A DNA stretch of 32,204 nt from Paracoccaceae bacterium (GCA_029265455.1 JAJUJF010000016.1:1-32204); one strand, 5' to 3'; counted from the stretch's first letter, positions 19,373 through 26,983 are shown. Made by a program: numbers and translations. The notes: generated from the letters alone by a model not told the origin.

Positions 19373-19570
19373 GATGCACTCCTGTTGCCGCTGGCCCTGA
19401 GGTAGCGCGCAGCACCGGGGAAGGAACCCCGGCCCGGGCGACGGACTGTTTCCCGTTAGGCATTCCCGCAGACCGGCTTTGCAAAAGCTTCGCTTTGGGC
19501 GCCTCCTCTTCCATGCTTACACTGTCGGTGTTCGAGTCGGCCCGCCGGCCTGTCTTGAGGATGCTGAGAG

Positions 19571-19855
19571 ATGGATGTTCATGCCGCCGGAACATATCCC
19601 GTTCCGGGTGTCTCCCGCCTGACGCTGCGGATCGGGGACGCGCGCTACCCGATCATCGACCAGGACGGGCAATCCTGCCTCGTTCTGGCCCCCGAAGGCA
19701 TCCGCCTGCGCGGCTTCGCCGACATCTACGAAGGCGAGATCCACCGCGACCGCGCGCTCATCCTGCTCTCCGAGCCCGAGGGCGAGTTCGTCCGGCTCAC
19801 CTGGAAACGCCGCAGCCCCGTCCTTCCCGGCCCCCCCGGCGATTTCGCTCCCTGA
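19571..19855 (+). CDS. Hypothetical 94-aa beta-rich protein
   Basis: Not recognised. The protein alternates hydrophobic and polar residues (SRLTLRIGDARYPIIDQ, GIRLRGFADIYEGEIHRDRALILL, EFVRLTWKRRSP), suggesting a small beta-barrel, perhaps distantly PilZ-like, though the RxxxR c-di-GMP motif is absent. ATG 19571 has GAGG 10 nt upstream. TTGGGC (19495-19500) and TACACT (19518-19523), 17 nt apart, could be a weak promoter. A 7-bp inverted repeat lies within its first codons. Length and codon use look coding, but function is open. Confidence 0.65.
   Translation: MDVHAAGTYPVPGVSRLTLRIGDARYPIIDQDGQSCLVLAPEGIRLRGFADIYEGEIHRDRALILLSEPEGEFVRLTWKRRSPVLPGPPGDFAP
19587..19607. repeat. Perfect 7-bp inverted repeat CCGGAAC-N7-GTTCCGG
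   Basis: The arms are at 19587-19593 and 19601-19607 with an AT-containing 7-nt spacer. It lies 16 nt inside the 94-aa gene. It could be an operator for autoregulation, an mRNA hairpin near the start codon, or coding coincidence. Confidence 0.4.
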
Positions 19856-19951
19856 TGCAGGCGGCCATCGCCGGGGGCGCGGTCCCCGCCTCGACAGGCG
19901 CACCTCCTCTCGCTTAGGCTGGGGCCCATCCGATCCGGCCGGGGCGCGACG

Positions 19952-20956
19952 ATGATCGAGCCACCCTACCTCCTGTTCCTGGGCGATGCGCCCGACCCGC
20001 TCGCGGCCAAGGTCGCCTACGGCATCCGCGACTGGCGTCCCGAAGCGGCGGTCGGCCAGTTCCGGATGGAAGGCTGTCAGGCCGACCTCGGCCTTCCCGA
20101 CATGACGCTCGCCGAGGCGCGGGAGAAGGGCGCGCGCAGCCTTGTCATCGGCGTGGCCAACCGCGGCGGCACGATCGCCCCCGACTGGGTCGCCATCCTG
20201 CGCGAGGCGCTCGGCCTCGGCTTCGACCTCGCCGCCGGGCTCCATGTCCGCCTCGCGGATGTGCCGGAACTGCGCGAGGCCGCCGCGGCGGCGGGAAGAA
20301 CGATCCATGATGTCCGCCTCCCCCGGCGCGACTACCCGATCGCCACTGGCGCGAACCGGAGCGGCCGGCGCTGCCTCGCGGTCGGCACCGACTGCTCGGT
20401 CGGCAAGATGTACGCCATGCTCGCGATGGAGCGGGAGATGCGCGAACGCGGCATGAAGGCCGATTTCCGCGCCACCGGCCAGACCGGCATCCTCATCGCC
20501 GGCGATGGCGTGCCGCTCGACGCGGTGGTGGCCGATTTTATGGCCGGCGCGGTGGAATGGCTCACCCCCGCGAACGAGCCCGACCACTGGGACCTGATCG
20601 AGGGTCAGGGGAGCCTGTTCCATCCATCCTATTCCGGCGTCACCCTCGCGCTCATGCACGGCGGCCGGCCCGACGCGCTCATCCTCTGCCACGAGCCGAC
20701 GCGGCGCCACCTGCGGGGCCTGCCCGACTATCCCCTTCCCTCGCTCGACGCGCTGCGCGACCTGTCGCTCGCCCTTGCCCGGATCGTGAACCCCGAGGTT
20801 CGCGTCGCGGGGATCGCGGTCAACACCGCCGCGATGCATGCGGAAGCCGCGCGCGACTACCTCGAAGCCGTCGAGCAGCGCCTCGGCCTTCCCACCGTCG
20901 ATCCCTTCCGGGACGGCGCGGGCCGCCTCGTCGATGCGCTCGTGACGGACGACTGA
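19952..20956 (+). CDS. dgcN: DgcN family N-acetyltransferase (DUF1611), D-glutamate catabolism
   Basis: Member of the DUF1611 family; characterised DgcN proteins acetylate D-glutamate to N-acetyl-D-glutamate as the first step of a D-glutamate utilisation route in marine Proteobacteria. The 334-aa protein has an N-terminal domain (to about residue 135) and a P-loop domain with CLAVGTDCSVGKM (Lys152), followed by ATGQTGILIAGDGVPLDAVVADFMAGA and IEGQGSLFHPSYSGV, all typical of the family. ATG 19952 has no strong RBS. The next gene encodes a DgcA-like racemase, the expected partner, 170 nt downstream. Function here is by family and context. Confidence 0.88.
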   Translation: MIEPPYLLFLGDAPDPLAAKVAYGIRDWRPEAAVGQFRMEGCQADLGLPDMTLAEAREKGARSLVIGVANRGGTIAPDWVAILREALGLGFDLAAGLHVRLADVPELREAAAAAGRTIHDVRLPRRDYPIATGANRSGRRCLAVGTDCSVGKMYAMLAMEREMRERGMKADFRATGQTGILIAGDGVPLDAVVADFMAGAVEWLTPANEPDHWDLIEGQGSLFHPSYSGVTLALMHGGRPDALILCHEPTRRHLRGLPDYPLPSLDALRDLSLALARIVNPEVRVAGIAVNTAAMHAEAARDYLEAVEQRLGLPTVDPFRDGAGRLVDALVTDD

Positions 20957-21126
20957 GCCATGGGCCGGTTTCTGGCCGTCAGGCGGGCAATGACGTTTTC
21001 ATGCAGTTCCGGCCGGATGACCCTGTGCTGTCATGCGGGCGCGGGCGCTGCGCCGCACTCCCGGACGGGTCAGGCGGAATCCATGTCGCGTTCCGGCACA
21101 TTCCGGACCCGCCCACGGGAAGCGCC

Positions 21127-22092
21127 ATGCGGCTGACCGTCACCCGCGAGACCTTCCCGCTCCGCCGCCCCTTCACCATAAGCCGCGGCTCGCGGACGCA
21201 TGCCCATGTCCTCACCGTCACCATCGAGGCGGACGGGGCCACCGGCCGCGGCGAATGCGTGCCCTACGCCCGTTACGGCGAGACGCTCGATTCGGTCGAA
21301 GCACAGATCGCCGGCCTGCCGCCCCGGTTCGATCGTGCCGCACTCCAGTCCCTGCTTCCGCCCGGCGCCGCGCGCAATGCCGTCGACTGCGCCCTCTGGG
21401 ATCTCGAGGCGAAACGCACCGGCCGCCCGGTCTGGGAGCTTGCCGGCCTCGCCCCTCCCCGGCCGGAGATCACCGCCTACACCATCTCGCTCGACACGCC
21501 GGACGCGATGCGGGAAGAGGCCGCCGCGAATGCCCACCGCCCGGTCCTCAAGACCAAGCTCGGCAGCCCCGGCGACCTTGCCCGCCTCGAGGCGGTGCGT
21601 GAAGGCGCGCCCGAAGCCCGGCTCATCCTCGACGCCAACGAGGGCTGGACGCGCGAATCCTACGCCGCGCTCCTTCCCGAACTTCTCCGCCTCCGCGTCG
21701 AACTCGTCGAGCAGCCGCTGCCTGCCGGCGCCGACGAAGCCCTCGCGGACCTGCCCCGCCCCGTCCCCATCTGCGCCGACGAGAGCTGCCACGACCGCGC
21801 GAGCCTTGCCTCGCTTGCGGGCCGCTACGACCTCGTCAACATCAAGCTCGACAAGGCCGGTGGCCTCACCGAGGCGCTGGCGCTGCGCGAGGCCGCGCTG
21901 GCCGCGGGCTTCGGGATCATGGTCGGCTGCATGGTCGGCTCCTCCCTCGCGATGGCGCCGGCGGTGCTGGTGGCGCAGGGCGCCGCCTTCACTGATCTCG
22001 ACGGTCCCCTCCTCCTCGCCGAGGACCGCGTGCCGGCCCTTGCCTATGACTCCCGTGGCGTCCATCCCCCGTCCCGCGCGCTCTGGGGCTGA
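21127..22092 (+). CDS. dgcA: DgcA-like N-acetyl-D-glutamate racemase / dipeptide epimerase (enolase superfamily)
   Basis: Muconate-lactonising subgroup of the enolase superfamily. The paired lysines of two-base epimerases are visible: KTK (Lys142, Lys144) and NIKLDK (Lys240/Lys243). The Mg ligands Asp169 (LDANEGW), Glu195 (VEQPLP) and Asp218 (CADES) are also present. Next to dgcN this is best read as the racemase converting N-acetyl-D-glutamate to the L form. L-Ala-D/L-Glu dipeptide epimerase (YcjG type), acting in murein recycling, is the close alternative. I start at ATG 21127, preceded by GGGAAG; the frame is open upstream but those codons read poorly. It is 321 aa. Confidence 0.85.
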   Translation: MRLTVTRETFPLRRPFTISRGSRTHAHVLTVTIEADGATGRGECVPYARYGETLDSVEAQIAGLPPRFDRAALQSLLPPGAARNAVDCALWDLEAKRTGRPVWELAGLAPPRPEITAYTISLDTPDAMREEAAANAHRPVLKTKLGSPGDLARLEAVREGAPEARLILDANEGWTRESYAALLPELLRLRVELVEQPLPAGADEALADLPRPVPICADESCHDRASLASLAGRYDLVNIKLDKAGGLTEALALREAALAAGFGIMVGCMVGSSLAMAPAVLVAQGAAFTDLDGPLLLAEDRVPALAYDSRGVHPPSRALWG

Positions 22093-22166
22093 TCCGATGC
22101 TGCGCGCTTGACCCCGCCCCGCGCCTCGGGCTTGCCTCGCGCGAGGCCAGCAGAGGGAGCACAGGG

Positions 22167-23021
22167 ATGAGCCGGATCGTCTGCGTGAACGGGGAGTATC
22201 TGGACGAGGCCGAGGCCCGGATCTCGGTCTTCGATCGCGGCTTCCTGTTCGCAGACGCGGTCTACGAGGTCACCGCCGTCCTCGACGGCAGGCTCGTGGA
22301 TTTCCCCGCCCATCTCGCCCGGCTCCATCGCTCGCTCGACGCCCTCCGCCTTCCCGCGCCCGCGACCGACGAGGAAATCACGGCGATCCACCGCGAACTC
22401 GTCGCCCGGAACGCGCTCGTCGAGGGGCTGATCTACCTCCAGATCAGCCGCGGCGCCGCCGACCGTGACTTCCTCTTCCCGTCCGAGCCGCGCCCGAGCC
22501 TCGTCGCCTTCACCCAGGCCCGCCCCCTCGTCGAGACCGAGGCCGCGCGAAAGGGGATCGGCATCGTCACCCTGCCCGACCTCCGCTGGGCCCGGCGCGA
22601 CATCAAGACCGTGCAGCTGCTCGCGCCCTCGCTCACCCGGATGCAGGCGCGCGAGAGCGGCGCCGACGACGCCTGGATGGTCGAGCACGGCTTCGTCACC
22701 GAAGGCACGTCCTCGAATGCCTGGATCGTCCGCGCCGACGGCAGGATCATCACCCGCGACCTGTCGCCCTCGATCCTCCACGGCATCACCCGCAGCGCGG
22801 TCCTCGCCTGCGCCCGCGAGGCCGGCCTGACGATCGAGGAGCGCCCCTTCACCCCCGAGGAGGCGCGCGAGGCGGCCGAGGCCTTCGTCACCGCCGCCTC
22901 CGCCTTCGTGACCCCGGTGGTCGCCATCGACGGCACGGTCATCGGCGACGGCACCCCCGGGCCCGTCACCACCCGCCTGCGCGAGATCTACGTCGCCGAG
23001 AGCCGCCGCCGCGCCATCTGA
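22167..23021 (+). CDS. dat: D-amino-acid transaminase (class IV, PLP)
   Basis: Fold-type IV PLP enzyme moving amino groups between D-amino acids and 2-oxo acids. Residues ISVFDRGFLFADAVYE (19-34), the PLP lysine Lys147 in WARRDIKTVQLL and the TEGTSSNAWIV phosphate-binding region fit D-amino-acid transaminase better than the branched-chain enzyme. It is 284 aa, with AGAGGGAG and CAGGG near the start. It lies 74 nt after dgcA in the same direction, so it may supply or consume D-glutamate for that pathway. It is the last gene before an EcfG-type promoter motif. Confidence 0.88.
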   Translation: MSRIVCVNGEYLDEAEARISVFDRGFLFADAVYEVTAVLDGRLVDFPAHLARLHRSLDALRLPAPATDEEITAIHRELVARNALVEGLIYLQISRGAADRDFLFPSEPRPSLVAFTQARPLVETEAARKGIGIVTLPDLRWARRDIKTVQLLAPSLTRMQARESGADDAWMVEHGFVTEGTSSNAWIVRADGRIITRDLSPSILHGITRSAVLACAREAGLTIEERPFTPEEAREAAEAFVTAASAFVTPVVAIDGTVIGDGTPGPVTTRLREIYVAESRRRAI

Positions 23022-23029
23022 GGCGGACC

Positions 23030-23055
23030 GGAACTTCCCGGCCGGAACAGGCGTT
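23030..23055 (+). promoter_or_regulatory. EcfG-type general-stress promoter before the AI-2E permease
   Basis: GGAAC (23030-23034), 17 nt, then CGTT (23052-23055): a perfect GGAAC-N17-CGTT. It lies 8 nt after the dat stop and 56 nt before the permease ATG, on the correct strand. Predicted transcription start is near 23062, so the leader would include the duplicated start-codon region. Confidence 0.65.
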
Positions 23056-23092
23056 TGTCCGAGGGCCCGCACATCCCGGGAACCCCCAGTTC

Positions 23093-23119
23093 GTGAGTGA
23101 GATCCCCCTTCATGAGTGA
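23093..23119 (+). repeat. Duplicated start region with 8-codon upstream ORF
   Basis: TGAGTGAGATCCCC occurs at 23094-23107 and again at 23113-23126, 19 nt apart. The first copy opens with GTG at 23093 (MSEIPLHE, stop TGA 23117-23119). The second opens with the permease ATG at 23112 (MSEIPV). The uORF stop lies just past the real ATG, a layout that allows coupled re-initiation. GGGAA about 10 nt before the GTG is the only RBS-like sequence. Confidence 0.6.
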
Positions 23120-24287
23120 GATCCCCGTGCGCGCCACACCGACCGAAACCCCGGTTCCCGCGGACGAGCCTCCCGCCGCTCCTGCCGCCGCCGCCCCTCC
23201 CGCGGCCCCCGCCCCCGCCTATCCACGCTGGGCGGTGATCGGCATGTTCCTCCTCCTCATCGTCTTCGCCATGGGCTATGCGCGCAACTTCCTGATGCCG
23301 GTGGTGCTCGCGGTCCTGCTCAAGATGGTGTTCGCGCCGGTGCAGCGCGCCCTCGACCGGGCCGGGCTGGCCCCCGGCATCTCCGCGGGCCTGATCGTCG
23401 GCCTGCTGCTCGCGGGGCTTGCCGCCCTCGTCGCGTTCCTTGCCACCCCGGTCAGTGACTGGGCGGGCCGGCTGCCGCTCCTCGGGATGGAGATCGAGGC
23501 CAAGCTCGCCGAACTCAGCTGGGCGACCGAGGGCATGCGCGAGGCCGCCGCGCAGATGGAGCGCATCGCCGCCGGCGAGGAGGACCCCGAGGTCCAGCGC
23601 GTCGTCGTCGAGAACACGGGCGACTTCACCAGCTGGGCGCTGACCGCGCCGCAGATGATCGCCCAGCTCTTCTTCACCCTGATCCTGCTGTTCTTCCTGC
23701 TCGCCTCGGGCGACATGTTCTACGAGAAGCTCGTGCATGTCCTGCCGACCTTCCACGACAAGCGCCAGGCGATGCGAATCGCCCGTGACGTCGAGCTCAA
23801 GCTCTCGCGCTATCTGTCCACCATCACCCTGATCAACGCCGGCCTCGGCGTCGCGGTCGGCCTCGAGATGTGGGGGCTCGGCATGCCGAACCCGCTCCTG
23901 TTCGGCGTGCTCGCCTTCGCGCTGAACTACATCCCCTATCTCGGAGCACTCGCCGGGCTCGTCATCGTGATAGTGGTCGGCTTCGTGAGCTTGCCCGAGG
24001 TCTTCGACGTCGCAATCGTCGCGCTCGTCTACTTCCTGCTCACCGCGATCGAGGGACAGCTCGTCACGCCCTATTTCGTCGGGCAGTCGCTGCGGCTCAA
24101 CACGGTGGTCGTCTTCACCTTCGTCTCGCTCTGCGCCTGGCTCTGGTCGGTGGTGGGGATGCTGGTGGCGACGCCGCTTCTCGTCACCATCCGCACCTTC
24201 TGCGAGCATATCGAGAAGCTGGAGCCGATCGGCGACTTCCTCTCCGGCCGCGGCGAGGAACGGGAGGACATCCCGGCCGAGGAGTGA
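23112..24287 (+). CDS. AI-2E family transporter (integral membrane permease)
   Basis: Predicted inner-membrane protein of the AI-2E/PerM family (PF01594). Members export or exchange small molecules or ions; substrates are mostly unknown, and the AI-2 name does not establish quorum-sensing function. An Ala/Pro-rich cytoplasmic N-terminus of about 35 residues precedes membrane segments beginning WAVIGMFLLLIVFAMGYARNF. A soluble stretch (about 115-175) and then several C-terminal segments follow (LFFTLILLFFLLAS, FALNYIPYLGALAGLVIVIVVG, VVFTFVSLCAWLWSVVGMLVATPLL). It is 391 aa. An upstream stress-promoter motif suggests induction under stress. A strong hairpin follows. Confidence 0.88.
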   Translation: MSEIPVRATPTETPVPADEPPAAPAAAAPPAAPAPAYPRWAVIGMFLLLIVFAMGYARNFLMPVVLAVLLKMVFAPVQRALDRAGLAPGISAGLIVGLLLAGLAALVAFLATPVSDWAGRLPLLGMEIEAKLAELSWATEGMREAAAQMERIAAGEEDPEVQRVVVENTGDFTSWALTAPQMIAQLFFTLILLFFLLASGDMFYEKLVHVLPTFHDKRQAMRIARDVELKLSRYLSTITLINAGLGVAVGLEMWGLGMPNPLLFGVLAFALNYIPYLGALAGLVIVIVVGFVSLPEVFDVAIVALVYFLLTAIEGQLVTPYFVGQSLRLNTVVVFTFVSLCAWLWSVVGMLVATPLLVTIRTFCEHIEKLEPIGDFLSGRGEEREDIPAEE

Positions 24288-24319
24288 CGGGGCGGGCTGC
24301 CGCCGCCCACCCGCAACGG

Positions 24320-24357
24320 CCCGCAGCGCCAGCCCGGCGGGCATCCGGCGCTGCGGG
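24320..24357. terminator. Strong bidirectional terminator-like hairpin
   Basis: CCCGCAGCGCC (24320-24330) and GGCGCTGCGGG (24347-24357) form a perfect 11-bp stem. The loop itself contains a GCCC-GGC-GGGC stem. It lies between the convergent permease and DUF1244 genes. There is no T-tract, as often in this GC-rich sequence. Confidence 0.65.
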
Positions 24358-24387
24358 TGCGACCCGGATCCGGTCGGTGAAACCGGG

Positions 24388-24675
24388 CTAGTGGCTTTCC
24401 GAGAACTTCGCCTGCGCCTCGGGGCTCGCCTCGGTCTGGTAGCGCGCGCGCCACTCGTCATAGGGCATGCCGTAGACGATCTCGCGTGCCTCTTCCTTGC
24501 TCATGTCGATGCCCCGCGCATTCGCCGCCTCCTGGTACCAGCGGCTGAGGCAGTTGCGGCAGAAGCCGGAGAGATTCATCAGGTCGATGTTCTGCACGTC
24601 CGTCCGCTCGCGCAGATGATCGCGCAAGGCCCGGAATGCCGCCGCCTCGAGTTCGATCCGCGTCTGCTCGTCCAT
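24388..24675 (-). CDS. DUF1244 family protein
   Basis: A small, mostly helical protein of unknown role, common in Proteobacteria. The family features are seen in RTDVQNIDLMNLSGFCRNCLSRWY, with two cysteines that might bind metal, and EIVYGMPYDEWRARYQ. I prefer ATG 24675, 7 nt after AGGAGG; ATG 24678 adds one Met. The product is 95 aa. Its start overlaps the stop of the upstream amidohydrolase gene, so the two are translationally coupled. Confidence 0.88.
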   Translation of the reverse strand: MDEQTRIELEAAAFRALRDHLRERTDVQNIDLMNLSGFCRNCLSRWYQEAANARGIDMSKEEAREIVYGMPYDEWRARYQTEASPEAQAKFSESH

Positions 24676-25457
24676 CATCCTTCCTCCTCTTGCATCGCCG
24701 CGACGGCATCGGTCAGCGCGGGTGCGAGCCGCGCCGCCCAATGCGCCTGGCCGGCTTCATCGTCGATAAGATCATGACGGATCTCGATCAGCACATGCGG
24801 AAGACCCCGCCGCGTGCCGTGCCGGCTCAGCGTATCGCCTTCGAGCTGGCCGGGATAGGGCTGGTTCTCGCCGACGCAGAGATCGGGCTCGGCCCGGAGC
24901 CGGGCCAGCAGCGGCTTCGCGAGCCGCCCGTCGCGATGCCAGAGCACGCTCACATGCCACGGCCGCGGCCGCCCGGCCTGAAGCCTGGGCGTGTAGGAAT
25001 GGATCGAGACCAGGATCGGCTGCCGCCCCGACGCGAGAAACCTCTCGATCGTCGCGTCGATCGCCGCGTGATAGGGCCGGTGGAAAAGCCCGAGCCTGCG
25101 CTCCACCTCGGCCGGAGTCACCCCCCGGTTTCCCGGCACGATCGTGCCGTCATAGAGGCGCATCACCAGCGTCGGGTCATCCTCGCCGCGGTTCGGATCG
25201 ATGACGAGCCGCGAGAACCGCGACAGGATCGCCGTCGCCCCCAGCCGCCCGGAAAGCCCGACCGCCACACCCCGCGCCCCCACGTCATAGGCGATGTGCC
25301 GCGCCATCTCCGATTCCGGCAGCCCGAGACTGCCCGATCCCACCTCCGGCGGCACGCGATTCGAGGCATGATCGCACAGGAGCAGGATGTTGGCGGCCGC
25401 GCCCTCGGCCACGATCTCGAAGGGAGGGTCCCCGGCGGGATTCGCGTCTTTCAGCAT
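24675..25457 (-). CDS. N-formylglutamate amidohydrolase family protein
   Basis: Zn-dependent amidase family (FGase) that in histidine breakdown releases glutamate from N-formylglutamate. The 260-aa protein has LLLCDHASNRVPPE near residue 25, DPNRGEDDP, IPVSIHSYTPRL-type (ILVSIHSYTPRL) and VLIEIRHDLI, the conserved blocks of the family. No hut genes are nearby, and relatives paired with DUF1244 are widespread, so the real substrate may be another N-acylated amino acid. The start at 25457 has only a weak RBS. A possible promoter lies in the shared element upstream. Confidence 0.85.
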   Translation of the reverse strand: MLKDANPAGDPPFEIVAEGAAANILLLCDHASNRVPPEVGSGSLGLPESEMARHIAYDVGARGVAVGLSGRLGATAILSRFSRLVIDPNRGEDDPTLVMRLYDGTIVPGNRGVTPAEVERRLGLFHRPYHAAIDATIERFLASGRQPILVSIHSYTPRLQAGRPRPWHVSVLWHRDGRLAKPLLARLRAEPDLCVGENQPYPGQLEGDTLSRHGTRRGLPHVLIEIRHDLIDDEAGQAHWAARLAPALTDAVAAMQEEEG

Positions 25458-25631
25458 GATTGACCGAACCTAGGAGACCGGCACGGCTTCCGCCAGCCCT
25501 GCACGGGGTTACGCCTGCTCCGGCCGCCGCGGGTCGGGCGACGCGGCCGGAGGCCCGCGGCACATGGCGCTTCCGGAGGCGCGAGGCGGCGCGTCCCGCC
25601 GCTCCCGGCACCATGAACCGCCCAGGCCTCA

Positions 25632-25697
25632 TTAACACCTGGGTAATAACTGGTTATTCTTTGAAATCAACCTGTTGACTGGGTTTTCACGCGTGGG
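25632..25697 (-). promoter_or_regulatory. Shared AT-rich promoter/operator element, copy A
   Basis: Read on the minus strand it begins with CCCACGCGTGAAAACC (25697-25682). Then come the dyad TCAAC-AG-GTTGA, a -35-like TTGATT (25670-25665), a 16-nt spacer, a -10-like TATTAC (25648-25643) and TTAC-N7-TTAA. It lies between pheS and the amidohydrolase gene and points to the latter, about 175-240 nt away. An extra dyad AATAAC-TG-GTTATT (25645-25658) overlaps the -10. About 70% identical to copy B at 29267-29332. Confidence 0.5.
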
Positions 25698-25714
25698 CAT
25701 CCTCGGGCCCACGC
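25691..25714 (-). terminator. Terminator-like hairpin after pheS
   Basis: GCGTGGGC (25691-25698) and GCCCACGC (25707-25714) form a perfect 8-bp stem with an 8-nt loop, 16 nt past the pheS stop. No T-tract follows on the minus strand. One arm overlaps the end of shared element A. Confidence 0.5.
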
Positions 25715-25730
25715 CTCCCCCACCCGGCCG

Positions 25731-26813
25731 TCAGCGGCTCAATCCCCCCGCCAGCGTCGGCAGGTCGAGCGCCGCGAAACCGTAATGCCTCAGCCAGCGC
25801 AGGTCGCTCTCGAAGAAGGCGCGGAGATCGGGAATGCCGTATTTCAGCATCGCGATCCGGTCGATCCCCATGCCGAAGGCAAAGCCCTGCCAGCGTTCGG
25901 GATCAACCCCGACCGCCTGCAGCACCTTGGGATGGACCATGCCGCTTCCGAGAATCTCGAGCCAGTCATCGCCCTCGCCGATCCGGAGCTGTCCGCCCTC
26001 CCAGGAGCAGCGGATATCGACCTCCGCCGAAGGCTCGGTGAAGGGGAAATGCGAGGCGCGGAACTTGAGCTCGACCGTGTCCACCTCGAAGAAGGCGCGG
26101 CAGAATTCCTCCAGCACCCATTTCAGGTTGGCCATGGTGATGTCCCGGTCGATGGCAAGCCCCTCGACCTGGTGGAACATCGGCGTGTGGGTCTGGTCAT
26201 AATCGGCCCGGTAGACCCGCCCCGGCGCAATGATCCGGCAGGGGACGCCGTGGGTCTCCATGTGGCGGATCTGGACAGGCGAGGTATGGGTCCGCAGCAC
26301 ATGCGGCGCCCGGTTGTCGCCCTCGCTCCGGGCCATGTAGAACGTGTCCATCATCGCCCGGGCGGGATGCTCGGCCGGGATGTTCAGCGCATCGAAATTG
26401 TACCAGTCGCTCTCGACCTCCGGCCCCTCGGCGATGGCGAAGCCGAGGTCCGCGAAGATCGCGGTGAGCTCGTCCATCACCTGGCTGATCGGGTGGATCG
26501 TCCCCGCCTGCACCGGCCGCGCCGGCAGGGTGATGTCGAGCCATTCCGCCTTCAGCCGCTCCTCGAGCGCCGCATCCGCCAGCGCCGCCTTGCGCGCCGC
26601 GATCGCCGCCGCCAGCTCGTCGCGCAGCGCGTTGAGCGCCGGTCCCGCGATCCTGCGCTCCTCCGGGCTCATCGCACCCAGCCCCTTGAGGGCGAGGCTC
26701 ACCTCCCCCTTCCGCCCGAGCGCGGCAAGGCGCACCGCCTCCAGCGCCGCCTCGTCGCCCGCGTTTGCAATGGCGTCGATATACTTCGCGCGCAGGTCGG
26801 TGGTGCCGTCCAT
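25731..26813 (-). CDS. pheS: Phenylalanine--tRNA ligase alpha subunit
   Basis: Catalytic subunit of the alpha2-beta2 enzyme that charges tRNA-Phe. The 360-aa product starts at ATG 26813 ([15 protein letters not shown]), which fits the N-terminal coiled-coil; the longer open frame to 26915 has no support. Class II motifs are present: [19 protein letters not shown], the motif-2 region [27 protein letters not shown], and motif 3 [21 protein letters not shown]. The beta subunit gene pheT does not follow; instead there is a hairpin and an unrelated operon, so pheT must lie elsewhere. Confidence 0.96.
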   Translation of the reverse strand: MDGTTDLRAKYIDAIANAGDEAALEAVRLAALGRKGEVSLALKGLGAMSPEERRIAGPALNALRDELAAAIAARKAALADAALEERLKAEWLDITLPARPVQAGTIHPISQVMDELTAIFADLGFAIAEGPEVESDWYNFDALNIPAEHPARAMMDTFYMARSEGDNRAPHVLRTHTSPVQIRHMETHGVPCRIIAPGRVYRADYDQTHTPMFHQVEGLAIDRDITMANLKWVLEEFCRAFFEVDTVELKFRASHFPFTEPSAEVDIRCSWEGGQLRIGEGDDWLEILGSGMVHPKVLQAVGVDPERWQGFAFGMGIDRIAMLKYGIPDLRAFFESDLRWLRHYGFAALDLPTLAGGLSR

Positions 26814-26983
26814 CGTCAGGGTTCCCGAGGCTCCATGCATCGGCAGACGCCTAATCCCCGCCTCGGCCAATTGCAAGCTGGCGGACGGGAGGCCCCTTTG
26901 CCTCGGCGGCTCCATCCTCTAATCTGCCGCTCCCGCCGGTGGCGGGGACCGGTGATCGACGGATAACGGCAGGGGAAAGACGC

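Noticed and set aside
19423..19457. Another GGAAC with a downstream CGTT
   Set aside because: The gap is 26 nt, not 16-17, so it does not fit an EcfG promoter.
20960..21136. Small ORF between dgcN and dgcA
   Set aside because: It has no RBS, has Cys/Arg/Ser-rich shadow-like composition and runs past the dgcA start.
22044..24461. Very long open frame (805 codons) on the minus strand
   Set aside because: It covers dat and the AI-2E permease, both clear families, and reads as repetitive acidic and basic runs without any recognisable domain.
25661..25670. TTGAAATCAA as an FNR-type box
   Set aside because: FNR/FnrL sites need TTGAT-N4-ATCAA; here the half-sites are only 2 nt apart.
25682..25697. 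GGTTTTCACGCGTGGG as a ParB parS site
   Set aside because: The parS core is a CACGTG-centred palindrome flanked by GTTT/AAAC; this sequence has CACGCG and lacks the matching second arm.
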